In this document: one piece after another, positions 57,095-64,000 of the stretch | Layout of the letters: the number at the start of each line of letters is the position of its first letter | Position numbering within the stretch: the first letter of the stretch is position 1 | Assembly (NCBI RefSeq): GCF_009372235.1 | Contig: NZ_SULL01000013.1 | Span: 124,001-188,000, forward strand | Origin: Dickeya oryzae | GTDB lineage: Bacteria; Pseudomonadota; Gammaproteobacteria; Enterobacterales; Enterobacteriaceae | Direction: 5' to 3' | DNA length: 64,000 nt | Program-made: the position numbers and the translations under genes | Notes under the pieces: generated by a model | The model's input: only the letters and a program-made list of their open reading frames with translations | What the model was told of the DNA's origin: nothing | Databases searched by the model: none

Positions 57095-57634
57095 TTAATA
57101 CCCCAGCAGTTGACGGTAAGAACGGGTTTCGATGCTATCCATCTGCAGCCCCAGCCGTATCGCGCAATCCTGACAATGCTCACCCAAAATATCCAGTTCC
57201 GTCTCGTCCTCTGTCATACAGGATATCTCGACGAAATGCCCCAACGACTCAATATAATCCAGCGTGATGTGAAACCGGTCGAGAAAATAGATGCTGCGGG
57301 TTTTATTCACTTCAAAGATAGGCAAAAACCCCAACGTTCTCAGCATGCTGTCTGTCATATCGAATGACTCCACGTTGACGGCCTCACAACGACCGGTTCG
57401 CGGACCTTTCACAATCCACAGCTTAATCCCGGATGGTGCCATGCGGCGTAACAACATACTGATATTTTGTTGCCCCAGCTTCTTTTCCGCTGAATCATAA
57501 TAAATATCATGTTCCTTATTTTCGAATACGAACGATTCAGGATGATGGCTGAATAATTTTTCACGAAAAGCGATAATATCCTGAATACGAAATTTCAATT
57601 CAACTTCATATTTCCCTCTGAAATGCTCGTGCAC
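57095..57634 (-). CDS. cyaB: Class IV adenylate cyclase CyaB (CYTH domain)
   Basis: 179 residues. The CYTH signature E10-x-E12-x-K14 lies in KYEVELKF, and the protein is highly similar to Yersinia pestis class IV adenylate cyclase (both begin with a EHFxGKYEVELKFR stretch and end RSYRQLLG). It converts ATP to cAMP, or may act on related triphosphates. GTG start at 57632-57634 with GGAG upstream. It probably adds to the usual class I CyaA. Confidence 0.85.
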   Translation of the reverse strand: MHEHFRGKYEVELKFRIQDIIAFREKLFSHHPESFVFENKEHDIYYDSAEKKLGQQNISMLLRRMAPSGIKLWIVKGPRTGRCEAVNVESFDMTDSMLRTLGFLPIFEVNKTRSIYFLDRFHITLDYIESLGHFVEISCMTEDETELDILGEHCQDCAIRLGLQMDSIETRSYRQLLGY

Positions 57635-58330
57635 TTTTTTTCTCCGCTTATCGGTTCTCTCTGACCGTCGCTTTATTTGGCAAATACCTACAAGCAGGAC
57701 AACAGACGATCAGCTTATGTAATATTAATCATCAGATAGATTATTATGCTAACTTTTATCCAGGCTATCAGCGGTATAGCTCATGGTTCTCACTTATCAC
57801 GCCGCCAACCGCCCTGCACTCTACCTATCTGGAATCGTATCACCCGGATATTGCTCCGGGTAACGACGCGTGAGTTGCGCCAGCCGTCATTGGCATGATG
57901 TGCTGAAATAAGCACCACAAGCAAAAAGCACAGTGTGCGTTCACCATGCTGAAAAAAGAGAACGGATTAAACAGAAACGCCATCTATTCCTTACCAGAAA
58001 AACCAGTCTTCCATTTTCCATCATGGCTGGCTGGCAAAATGAATCTCATTACGTCAGACGATCTATCGTTACCGGTTATCATAACGATAAAAACCAATCG
58101 CTGTTTTCACTTTCCCCACGTAACCATAAATCCGGCTTAACACCCCCCATGTGGAATGTGGAACGTCGTATTTTTCATCACTATTTCCTCTATTTCACCG
58201 CGTCATTATTACAAATCTTGCTTTTCGATACTCATGTATAGATACGAAAGCATAATAATTCAATCTGCCATCACGCATTTTGCCGATCAGGAAGAGATAT
58301 TGTTGTAAATTTTCTTTTCACAGCCCAACT
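57635..58330. other. Long intergenic region without a supported gene
   Basis: About 700 bases between cyaB and fosA. Two overlapping open frames (57933-58241 and 57946-58140) show no family features. The DNA is AT-rich. A small frame at 57830-57875 (ESYHPDIAPGNDA) could be remnant coding sequence. I could not identify an RNA gene here. Confidence 0.45.
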
Positions 58331-58738
58331 TCACGAATAAAACGTCATCGCGTGATAAGGGGCCTGACGGCAACGCGCCAGCCGTGACGCCAAATCACCG
58401 ACATGTGCCTCCAGTTGATGACCGTCCGGGTCGAGAAAATAGAGCGAGTCGCCTTCGCTACGGTTATCTTTCCACTCTGTAACGCCCGCATCACGCAGAT
58501 GCTGACAAAACAACGGAAAATTATCGGCAGAAACGCTGAATGCGTAGTGGGTATAGCCCGCGGCGATATCGCCACGTGCCGGTTCCAGTGACAAGCACAG
58601 CCATAATCCCGGCAATGACAGATACGCCCCTGTCGCCCACTCCGCCTCCAGCCGCAACCCCAGCAGATGATGGTAGAACGTCAGGCTGCGCGGTAAATCG
58701 CACACCGATAATGTCAGATGATTGAATCCGGATAACAT
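58331..58738 (-). CDS. fosA: Fosfomycin resistance glutathione transferase FosA
   Basis: 135 residues, the FosA family length. Metal ligands H7, H64 and E110 are all present, with T9, and the segments [22 protein letters not shown] and [20 protein letters not shown] match FosA closely. This Mn-dependent glyoxalase-fold enzyme adds glutathione to fosfomycin. The ATG at 58736-58738 was chosen by homology; the upstream frame is not conserved. Confidence 0.92.
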   Translation of the reverse strand: MLSGFNHLTLSVCDLPRSLTFYHHLLGLRLEAEWATGAYLSLPGLWLCLSLEPARGDIAAGYTHYAFSVSADNFPLFCQHLRDAGVTEWKDNRSEGDSLYFLDPDGHQLEAHVGDLASRLARCRQAPYHAMTFYS

Positions 58739-58841
58739 GCACAACCTCGCGCCTTTCAAGTCGATGGTGTAACGGAACAGATACAACGCTCAGGTTACGA
58801 CGCTCAGGATGGCACAGCAAGGTATCGCTTAGCGGATACTG

Positions 58842-59777
58842 TTACCGGATACCGTTGATAACCCGCGCAATATCAGCCGAGGTCGTCAGCGCACGAATCT
58901 GGCTGAACAGCTCACTGGCGTCGTCATACTCTTTACGCAGATAGCCCAGCCACTGTTTGATACGCGCAACATGATACAAACCGGTGTCGCCTTGCTTCTC
59001 CAGCCGCACGTATTTCTGTAGCAATTGCACCACTTCCGCCCACGGCATACGCGCCTCACGATACTTGATGACCCGACTCAGGTTAGGCACATTGAGCGCG
59101 CCCCGGCCAATCATCACCGCGTCACAACCGGTCACGGCCATACAATCCTGTGCGCTTTGCCAGTCCCAGATTTCTCCGTTGGCGATAACAGGAATATTCA
59201 GGCGTTGGCGAATTTCCCCTATCGCCGCCCAATTGATGCGCTCGGCCCGATACCCATCCTCTTTCGTGCGACCATGCACCACCAGTTCACTGGCTCCCGC
59301 CTGCGCTACCGCATCGGCAATTTCAAACTGGCGATCGCCAGAATCCCAGCCTAAGCGCACTTTTACCGTCACCGGCAACGATAGCGGTACCGCGTCACGC
59401 ATCGCTTTGGCGGCCTGATAGATCAACTCGGGGTCTTTGAGCAAGGTGGCACCGCCGCCACTACCGTTGACCAGTTTCGATGGGCAACCACAGTTGAGAT
59501 CAACCCCCCAGGAGCCGAGTTCTACCGCCCTGGCGGCATTTTCTGCCAGCCACTGCGGGTACTGACCGAGTAACTGTACCCGGACCCGGGTACCGGACGG
59601 GGTACGGCTACCGTGGCGCAATTCCGGGCACAGGCGATAAAACGCTTTTACCGGCAGACGGCTATCCACCACCCGCAAAAATTCGGTGATGCACAGATCG
59701 TAATCATTCACTTCGGTGAGTAATTCCCGTACCAGGGAATCCAGCACCCCTTCCATCGGGGCCAGTAAAACGCGCAT
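58842..59777 (-). CDS. dusC: tRNA-dihydrouridine(16) synthase DusC
   Basis: 311 residues (E. coli 315). Catalytic Cys98 in [17 protein letters not shown] and the FMN-barrel motifs LAPMEG at the start and NGEIWD further in are typical. It reduces U16 of tRNA. DusC is distinguished from DusA and DusB by overall similarity. C-terminal tRNA-binding helical domain is present. Confidence 0.92.
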   Translation of the reverse strand: MRVLLAPMEGVLDSLVRELLTEVNDYDLCITEFLRVVDSRLPVKAFYRLCPELRHGSRTPSGTRVRVQLLGQYPQWLAENAARAVELGSWGVDLNCGCPSKLVNGSGGGATLLKDPELIYQAAKAMRDAVPLSLPVTVKVRLGWDSGDRQFEIADAVAQAGASELVVHGRTKEDGYRAERINWAAIGEIRQRLNIPVIANGEIWDWQSAQDCMAVTGCDAVMIGRGALNVPNLSRVIKYREARMPWAEVVQLLQKYVRLEKQGDTGLYHVARIKQWLGYLRKEYDDASELFSQIRALTTSADIARVINGIR

Positions 59778-59959
59778 AACTCAACTCATCATAAAAAAGG
59801 CAGGTCATGGTACTGTCGGCGGGAGAAACTGTCGACGGGGAGAAAGCATCGGCAGGAAAAACGGTGTCACAGCGGGGTGCTTAAACGAGCGGGAAAGCCG
59901 AAACTCTCCCGCTGTGGCGTTGATATTGCTGTGGTGCTGGTATCACCGTGGTGTGGATA

Positions 59960-61555
59960 TTACTGTCGGATATCGACCTGATAAAAAATGTGTTTACCAA
60001 ACGGGTCGATTTCGTATCCGCTCACCGTGTTGCGCACCGGCTCAAAGATCGTCGAGTGCGCAATCATCACCGCAGGAGCCTGCTCATGCATCATGAACTG
60101 CGCCTGACGGTATAGCGCCACACGTTTCTGGTGATCCTGCTCGGCACGCGCTTCGGTAATCAACGTATCAAACGGCGGGTAGCACCACCTGGATGAATTA
60201 GACCCGCCATTGGCGGAAGGACAGGTAAATAGCGGGCCGAAGAAGTTATCCGGGTCGCCGGTCGCGGTAGTCCAGCCCATTAGCGCCGCCTGATGTTCAC
60301 CGCTTTTCACCCGTTTGAGGTATTCACCCCACTCGTAACTGACGATAGTGGCTTTCACCCCCACCTTCGCCCAGTCAGCCTGAATCATTTCCGCCATACG
60401 ACGCGCGTTCGGGTTATACGGCCGCTGTACCGGCATCGCCCACAGATCGATAGTGGTGCCCTGCGCTATACCGGCTTCTTTTAGCAGCGCTCGCGCTTTT
60501 TCCGGGTTGTATGGGTAATCCTCAAGATCAGACGCCGCGCTCCATACGCCAGGCGGCAGCAGATTTTTAGCCGCCGTCCCGGTGCCCTGAAATACGGCTT
60601 CGATAATCGCCGGTTTGTTGATAGCCATCGTCAATGCCTGACGCACCTTGAGGTTATCCAGCGGCGGTTTTTGGGTATTAAATGCCAGAAAACCGATGTT
60701 CAGCCCAGCTTTTTGCATCAGGGTAATGTCTTTATTGCTCTTCATGTCTGCCAGCTCCGCCGGATTGGGAAACGGCATCACCTGACATTCATTCTTGCGC
60801 AGCTTGGCGTAACGCACCGAGGCATCCGGTGTGATGCTAAAAACCAGCCGGTCCAGTTTGGCTTTACCCTGCCAGTAATCCGCAAACGCCTGATACAAAA
60901 TGCGGGAATCTTTCTGATACTGCACCAGTTGGAACGGACCGGTGCCGATAGGCTCCAGATCCACTTTTTCTGGTGTACCGGCTTTCAGCATCTGGTCGGC
61001 GTATTCAGCAGACAGGATCGAAGCAAAATACCACGCCAGGTCGGCCAAAAACGGGGCCTCCGCATGACTTAAGGTGAAACGCACCGTATGGTCATCCAGC
61101 TTGTCGATAGCGGTAATCAGGCTACGAAACGACAGGCTTTCGAAGTTGGCATAGGTGCCACCGGACACCTTGTGATAAGGGTTATTGGGATCACGCTGGC
61201 GTTGAAAAGAGAAAATCACGTCGTCGGCGTTGAAATCACGACTCGGGGTAAACTGAGCGTTGTGATGGAATTTCACCCCTTTACGCAGATGAAAGGTGTA
61301 TTGCGTGCCATCCGGGCTTATCTCCCAGCTTTCTGCCAGACTCGGTATCAGCTCGGTGGTACCGACCTTGAAGTCCACCAGCCGGTTATAAATCGGCACG
61401 GCACTGGCATCCACGCTGGTCCCAGAAGTATACAACTGCGGGTTAAAGTTCTCCGGTGAACCTTCAGAGCAGTACACCAGCGTTTTGGCACATGCCATCT
61501 GGGTAACCGCCAGCGTCATCGCCGCCAGCGCAATACGTGTTAACCTGTTTTTCAT
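59960..61555 (-). CDS. DppA-like dipeptide/heme ABC transporter substrate-binding protein
   Basis: 531 residues of SBP family 5, very close to E. coli DppA (YCSEGSPENFNPQLYTSGT at the mature start; the WAMPVQRPYNPNARRMAEMI stretch). Signal peptide to about residue 23. It would bind dipeptides. No dpp permease or ATPase genes are beside it, so it may work with a transporter encoded elsewhere. The start at 61553-61555 has a GAGGG ribosome site; an in-frame GTG lies two codons upstream. Confidence 0.85.
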   Translation of the reverse strand: MKNRLTRIALAAMTLAVTQMACAKTLVYCSEGSPENFNPQLYTSGTSVDASAVPIYNRLVDFKVGTTELIPSLAESWEISPDGTQYTFHLRKGVKFHHNAQFTPSRDFNADDVIFSFQRQRDPNNPYHKVSGGTYANFESLSFRSLITAIDKLDDHTVRFTLSHAEAPFLADLAWYFASILSAEYADQMLKAGTPEKVDLEPIGTGPFQLVQYQKDSRILYQAFADYWQGKAKLDRLVFSITPDASVRYAKLRKNECQVMPFPNPAELADMKSNKDITLMQKAGLNIGFLAFNTQKPPLDNLKVRQALTMAINKPAIIEAVFQGTGTAAKNLLPPGVWSAASDLEDYPYNPEKARALLKEAGIAQGTTIDLWAMPVQRPYNPNARRMAEMIQADWAKVGVKATIVSYEWGEYLKRVKSGEHQAALMGWTTATGDPDNFFGPLFTCPSANGGSNSSRWCYPPFDTLITEARAEQDHQKRVALYRQAQFMMHEQAPAVMIAHSTIFEPVRNTVSGYEIDPFGKHIFYQVDIRQ

Positions 61556-61669
61556 CCCCACCCTCGCTTTTTATTGACTTCCAGGTAGCTCGCTGAGTAC
61601 AACGAAGCCTTTGATTATGGTTGAAAACAATACCGAACTTTCCATGGGGTTTACCAATAAGGATCCGTT

Positions 61670-62911
61670 ATGAGCGATAACCTGACGCGCCAGTTGACCG
61701 ACCGTTTCTACCGCTATCTGGCGGTCACCAGCCAGAGCAACGCTGCGGCGACCACGCTACCGAGCACGCCAGGTCAGATGGCGATGGCCCAGTTGCTGGC
61801 AAAGGAGCTGCGCACTCTGGGACTGAGCCAGATAATGTGCGACGAACATGCCACCGTCACCGCGGTGAAACCAGGCAATACTCCGTCTGCGCCACGCATT
61901 GGTTTTATTACCCATATTGATACCGTAGATGTCGGCCTGTCACCGGATATTCACCCGCAAACCTTACGTTTTACTGGCGAAGACCTGTGCCTGAACCCGG
62001 AACAGGATATTTGGTTGCGCATCAGTGAGCACCCGGAGATTCTGCCCTATCGCAATCAGGACATCATTTTCAGCGACGGCACCAGCGTGCTGGGGGCCGA
62101 CAACAAAGCCGCCGTCACCGTGGTGATGACGCTGTTGGAAAACCTGCCTGATGACCAGCCACATGGCGACATTGTCGTCGCGTTCGTGCCGGACGAAGAA
62201 ATTGGCTTGCGGGGCGCGAAAGCGCTGGACCTGACGCGCTTCAACGTCGATTTCGCCTACACCATCGATTGCTGTGAATTAGGTGAAGTGGTGTACGAGA
62301 ATTTTAATGCGGCATCGGCGGAAATCCGCTTTACCGGTGTGACCGCCCACCCAATGTCAGCCAAAGGCGTGCTGGTTAACCCCATTCTGATGGCGCACGA
62401 TTTCATCAGCCAGTTTGATCGCCAGCAGACCCCGGAACACACCGAGGGGCGGGAGGGATATATCTGGTTTAACGACATCCACGCCAACGCCAATGAAGCG
62501 GTGCTGAAAGCCTCGATCCGTGATTTCGATCTGGCCGGGTTTGCACAGCGAAAACAACAGATACGCGACGTCGCCGCACAGATTGCCGACCGCTATCCTG
62601 CGGGTCAGGTCAGTTGCACCATCGCTGATATTTACAGCAACATCAGCAACGCGTTGGGGGATGACCGGCGCGCGCTTGACCTGCTGTTTGCCGCCATGAG
62701 CACACTGTCGATTACCCCGAACGTGATTCCGATGCGCGGCGGCACCGACGGCGCGGCACTGTCGGCCAAAGGCATTCTGACGCCAAACTTTTTTACCGGC
62801 GCGCACAACTTTCACTCACGCTTCGAGTTTCTGCCGGTGCCGTCGTTCGTTAAATCGTATCAGGTGGCATTGACGCTATGCCAGCTCGCGGCACAACAGC
62901 CATCAGTCTGA
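61670..62911 (+). CDS. pepT: Tripeptide aminopeptidase PepT (M20 family)
   Basis: 413 residues (E. coli 408). Zinc-site motifs: H and D in FITHIDTVDV, the SVLGADNKAA region, catalytic Glu in PDEEIG, and the final His in GAHNFHSRFEF. It removes the N-terminal residue from tripeptides. It is divergent from the DppA-like gene, a peptide-use grouping. The stop lies 9 bases inside the convergent AraC gene. Confidence 0.9.
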   Translation: MSDNLTRQLTDRFYRYLAVTSQSNAAATTLPSTPGQMAMAQLLAKELRTLGLSQIMCDEHATVTAVKPGNTPSAPRIGFITHIDTVDVGLSPDIHPQTLRFTGEDLCLNPEQDIWLRISEHPEILPYRNQDIIFSDGTSVLGADNKAAVTVVMTLLENLPDDQPHGDIVVAFVPDEEIGLRGAKALDLTRFNVDFAYTIDCCELGEVVYENFNAASAEIRFTGVTAHPMSAKGVLVNPILMAHDFISQFDRQQTPEHTEGREGYIWFNDIHANANEAVLKASIRDFDLAGFAQRKQQIRDVAAQIADRYPAGQVSCTIADIYSNISNALGDDRRALDLLFAAMSTLSITPNVIPMRGGTDGAALSAKGILTPNFFTGAHNFHSRFEFLPVPSFVKSYQVALTLCQLAAQQPSV

Positions 62912-63778
62912 GCTGTGCTGGCGTAGCGCCGACGGTGTGATGCCGTATTCAGCGCGAAAGCGCTGGCTGAAATGACTGGCGGAGCTAAACCCGCAGGCCA
63001 GCGCGATATCAGTAATGGAACGACTACTATGGCGTAACCACTGTTCCGCCTGCGCCAGCCGTCGCTTCATCACATACTGATGCGGTGCCATCCCCTCACT
63101 CTGGCGGAACATGCGTGAAAAGTGAAACTCACTCAGCCCGGCTTCCATCGCCAAATCCGCCAGGGTCAGCGGTTCCCCCAGTTGGGCGTCAACTCGCGCT
63201 TTTACCCGCCGCAGCACCGCCGGTGCCAGCCCACCGCGACTGCCCGGCGTCTGCCACTGTAACTGGCTGTATTGACGCAGCATGTGTAGCATCACCATCG
63301 TTGATGCAGAACTCAGCATCATCTGGCTGGCGGGGTCGTCCCAGTTACCGGTCAGCAAAAAATGGCGATACAGTGCTTCCAGTGCCGGATCGGCGACAAA
63401 AATGCGCTCATCCAGCCGGATAGACGCCGGGCTGCGATCCCAGGTTTGTTCCGCCAGTTGACGCAAGTGTTGATCGGTACAGTAAAAGTGGGCAAAACGC
63501 AGGCTACCGCGAATATCCCAGGTGGACTGGCTCTGCTGCGGCATCAGGCAAAAACGTCCCGGCGCACCACCGTTAAACCACCCATCCGGGCGCTTGTGGT
63601 AGCTTTCGTATCCATCCTGCACGTACATACTGAAGGTATGATGACGGGTATTTTCCAGCGTGACCCGATCGTGGCTATTCTGCCAGACTGCCAGTTGCAC
63701 CTGATTATCCAGCGTCACGGTTTGCTGCAACCGGGTTTTATAATGCTGTAACACGTCGAAAGCGTCGTACTGACTCAT
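62903..63778 (-). CDS. AraC-family transcriptional regulator
   Basis: 291 residues. The C-terminal 100 residues hold two helix-turn-helix motifs (LADLAMEAGLSEFHFSRMFR and DIALACGFSSASHFSQRFRAEYG). The N-terminal half is a sensor domain of unknown ligand. It is divergent from a DMT-type transporter gene, its probable target. Confidence 0.87.
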   Translation of the reverse strand: MSQYDAFDVLQHYKTRLQQTVTLDNQVQLAVWQNSHDRVTLENTRHHTFSMYVQDGYESYHKRPDGWFNGGAPGRFCLMPQQSQSTWDIRGSLRFAHFYCTDQHLRQLAEQTWDRSPASIRLDERIFVADPALEALYRHFLLTGNWDDPASQMMLSSASTMVMLHMLRQYSQLQWQTPGSRGGLAPAVLRRVKARVDAQLGEPLTLADLAMEAGLSEFHFSRMFRQSEGMAPHQYVMKRRLAQAEQWLRHSSRSITDIALACGFSSASHFSQRFRAEYGITPSALRQHSSD

Positions 63779-63957
63779 TGATCACCCTGCGAAATATCCC
63801 CTCTGACCAACAGAGTAAAACAAGCGCTCGTTATTAGGAAGTTGTCACCGCACGACAGAAAAAACCGCAGGATTCTGTTACTCACCGCAACCTGCTGACA
63901 GTCAGCCTGTCGGCAATGCCGGATAATGAGCGCCTGTGTAAGGTCTGGAGTATAACA

Positions 63958-64000
63958 ATGAATAGCCTGCTTTATAGCGCCGTCGTGCTGATTTGGGGGA
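63958..64000 (+). CDS. Start of an EamA/DMT-type transporter (runs off the window)
   Basis: Only 14 residues (MNSLLYSAVVLIWG) are visible. The hydrophobic start ending in WG is typical of EamA/DMT transporters, whose first helix usually reads ...IWGxN. It begins 179 bases from the divergent AraC gene. The family call rests on this short piece. Confidence 0.5.
   Translation, partial: MNSLLYSAVVLIWG

Noticed and set aside
57933..58241. 102-codon open frame between cyaB and fosA
   Set aside because: No hydrophobic, domain or family signal, and it overlaps another equally featureless frame; AT-rich noncoding sequence.

Overview
This 64 kb window is chromosomal DNA from a plant-pathogenic enterobacterium of the family Pectobacteriaceae, most likely the genus Dickeya. 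That is an inference from moderately high GC, proteins closely resembling Escherichia coli orthologs but diverged from them, and E. coli-like gene blocks in a different overall arrangement. The conserved blocks are yejG-bcr-rsuA-(yecH)-radD-rplY, yejK/yejL-yejM-proL, ompX-rhtA-dps-glnHPQ, ybiB-dinG, and bglX/pbpG. Other genes have been placed between them.

Layout. 1-5.4 kb: start of yejG, the Bcr drug exporter, 16S pseudouridine synthase RsuA, YecH, the RadD helicase and ribosomal protein L25. A ~196-bp palindromic repeat sits in the L25 mRNA leader. 5.6-9.5 kb: transporter YhjX with its sensor/regulator pair YpdA/YpdB on the same strand, and a YpdB-box-like direct repeat upstream of yhjX. 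9.7-13.1 kb: yejK, yejL, yejM and tRNA-Pro(GGG). 13.1-15.1 kb: a gene-poor stretch with an antitoxin-like remnant, broken reading frames, a GNAT acetyltransferase and a tiny membrane protein. 15.1-19 kb: an SDR-SDR-MFS-AraC operon. 19-21.2 kb: arsRBC. 21.3-22.3 kb: an AT-rich three-gene cluster beginning with an Imm63-type immunity gene that carries a -1 frameshift at a slippery heptamer. 22.5-25.4 kb: a chagasin-type protease inhibitor, an unknown exported protein, seven 17-bp tandem repeats, glpM and a small heat-shock protein. 25.6-32.6 kb: 5-oxoprolinase-type genes pxpA/B/C interleaved with a biotin carboxylase and a biotin carrier protein, an NCS1 transporter and a divergent LysR regulator. 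32.6-34.4 kb: a CynX/NimT-like exporter with a divergent MarR regulator. 34.4-40 kb: ompX, rhtA, dps, glnHPQ. 40-43.3 kb: a secreted FN3-containing protein and a periplasmic acid phosphatase. 43.5-48.8 kb: an M3 peptidase, ybiB and dinG. 49-54.3 kb: bglX, a class III aminotransferase and a DeoR regulator. 54.4-64 kb: a GST, pbpG, queH, class IV adenylate cyclase, fosA, dusC, a DppA-like binding protein, pepT, an AraC regulator and the start of a DMT-type transporter.

Functionally the window mixes housekeeping work with accessory genes for arsenite/arsenate, fosfomycin and drug resistance, small-molecule import, and exported proteins plausibly relevant to plant association. No complete prophage, transposase, rRNA operon or CRISPR array was seen. 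The least explained items are the frameshifted orphan immunity cluster, the biotin-carboxylase version of the pxp operon, the repeat inside the L25 leader, and the unknown exported and small membrane proteins.
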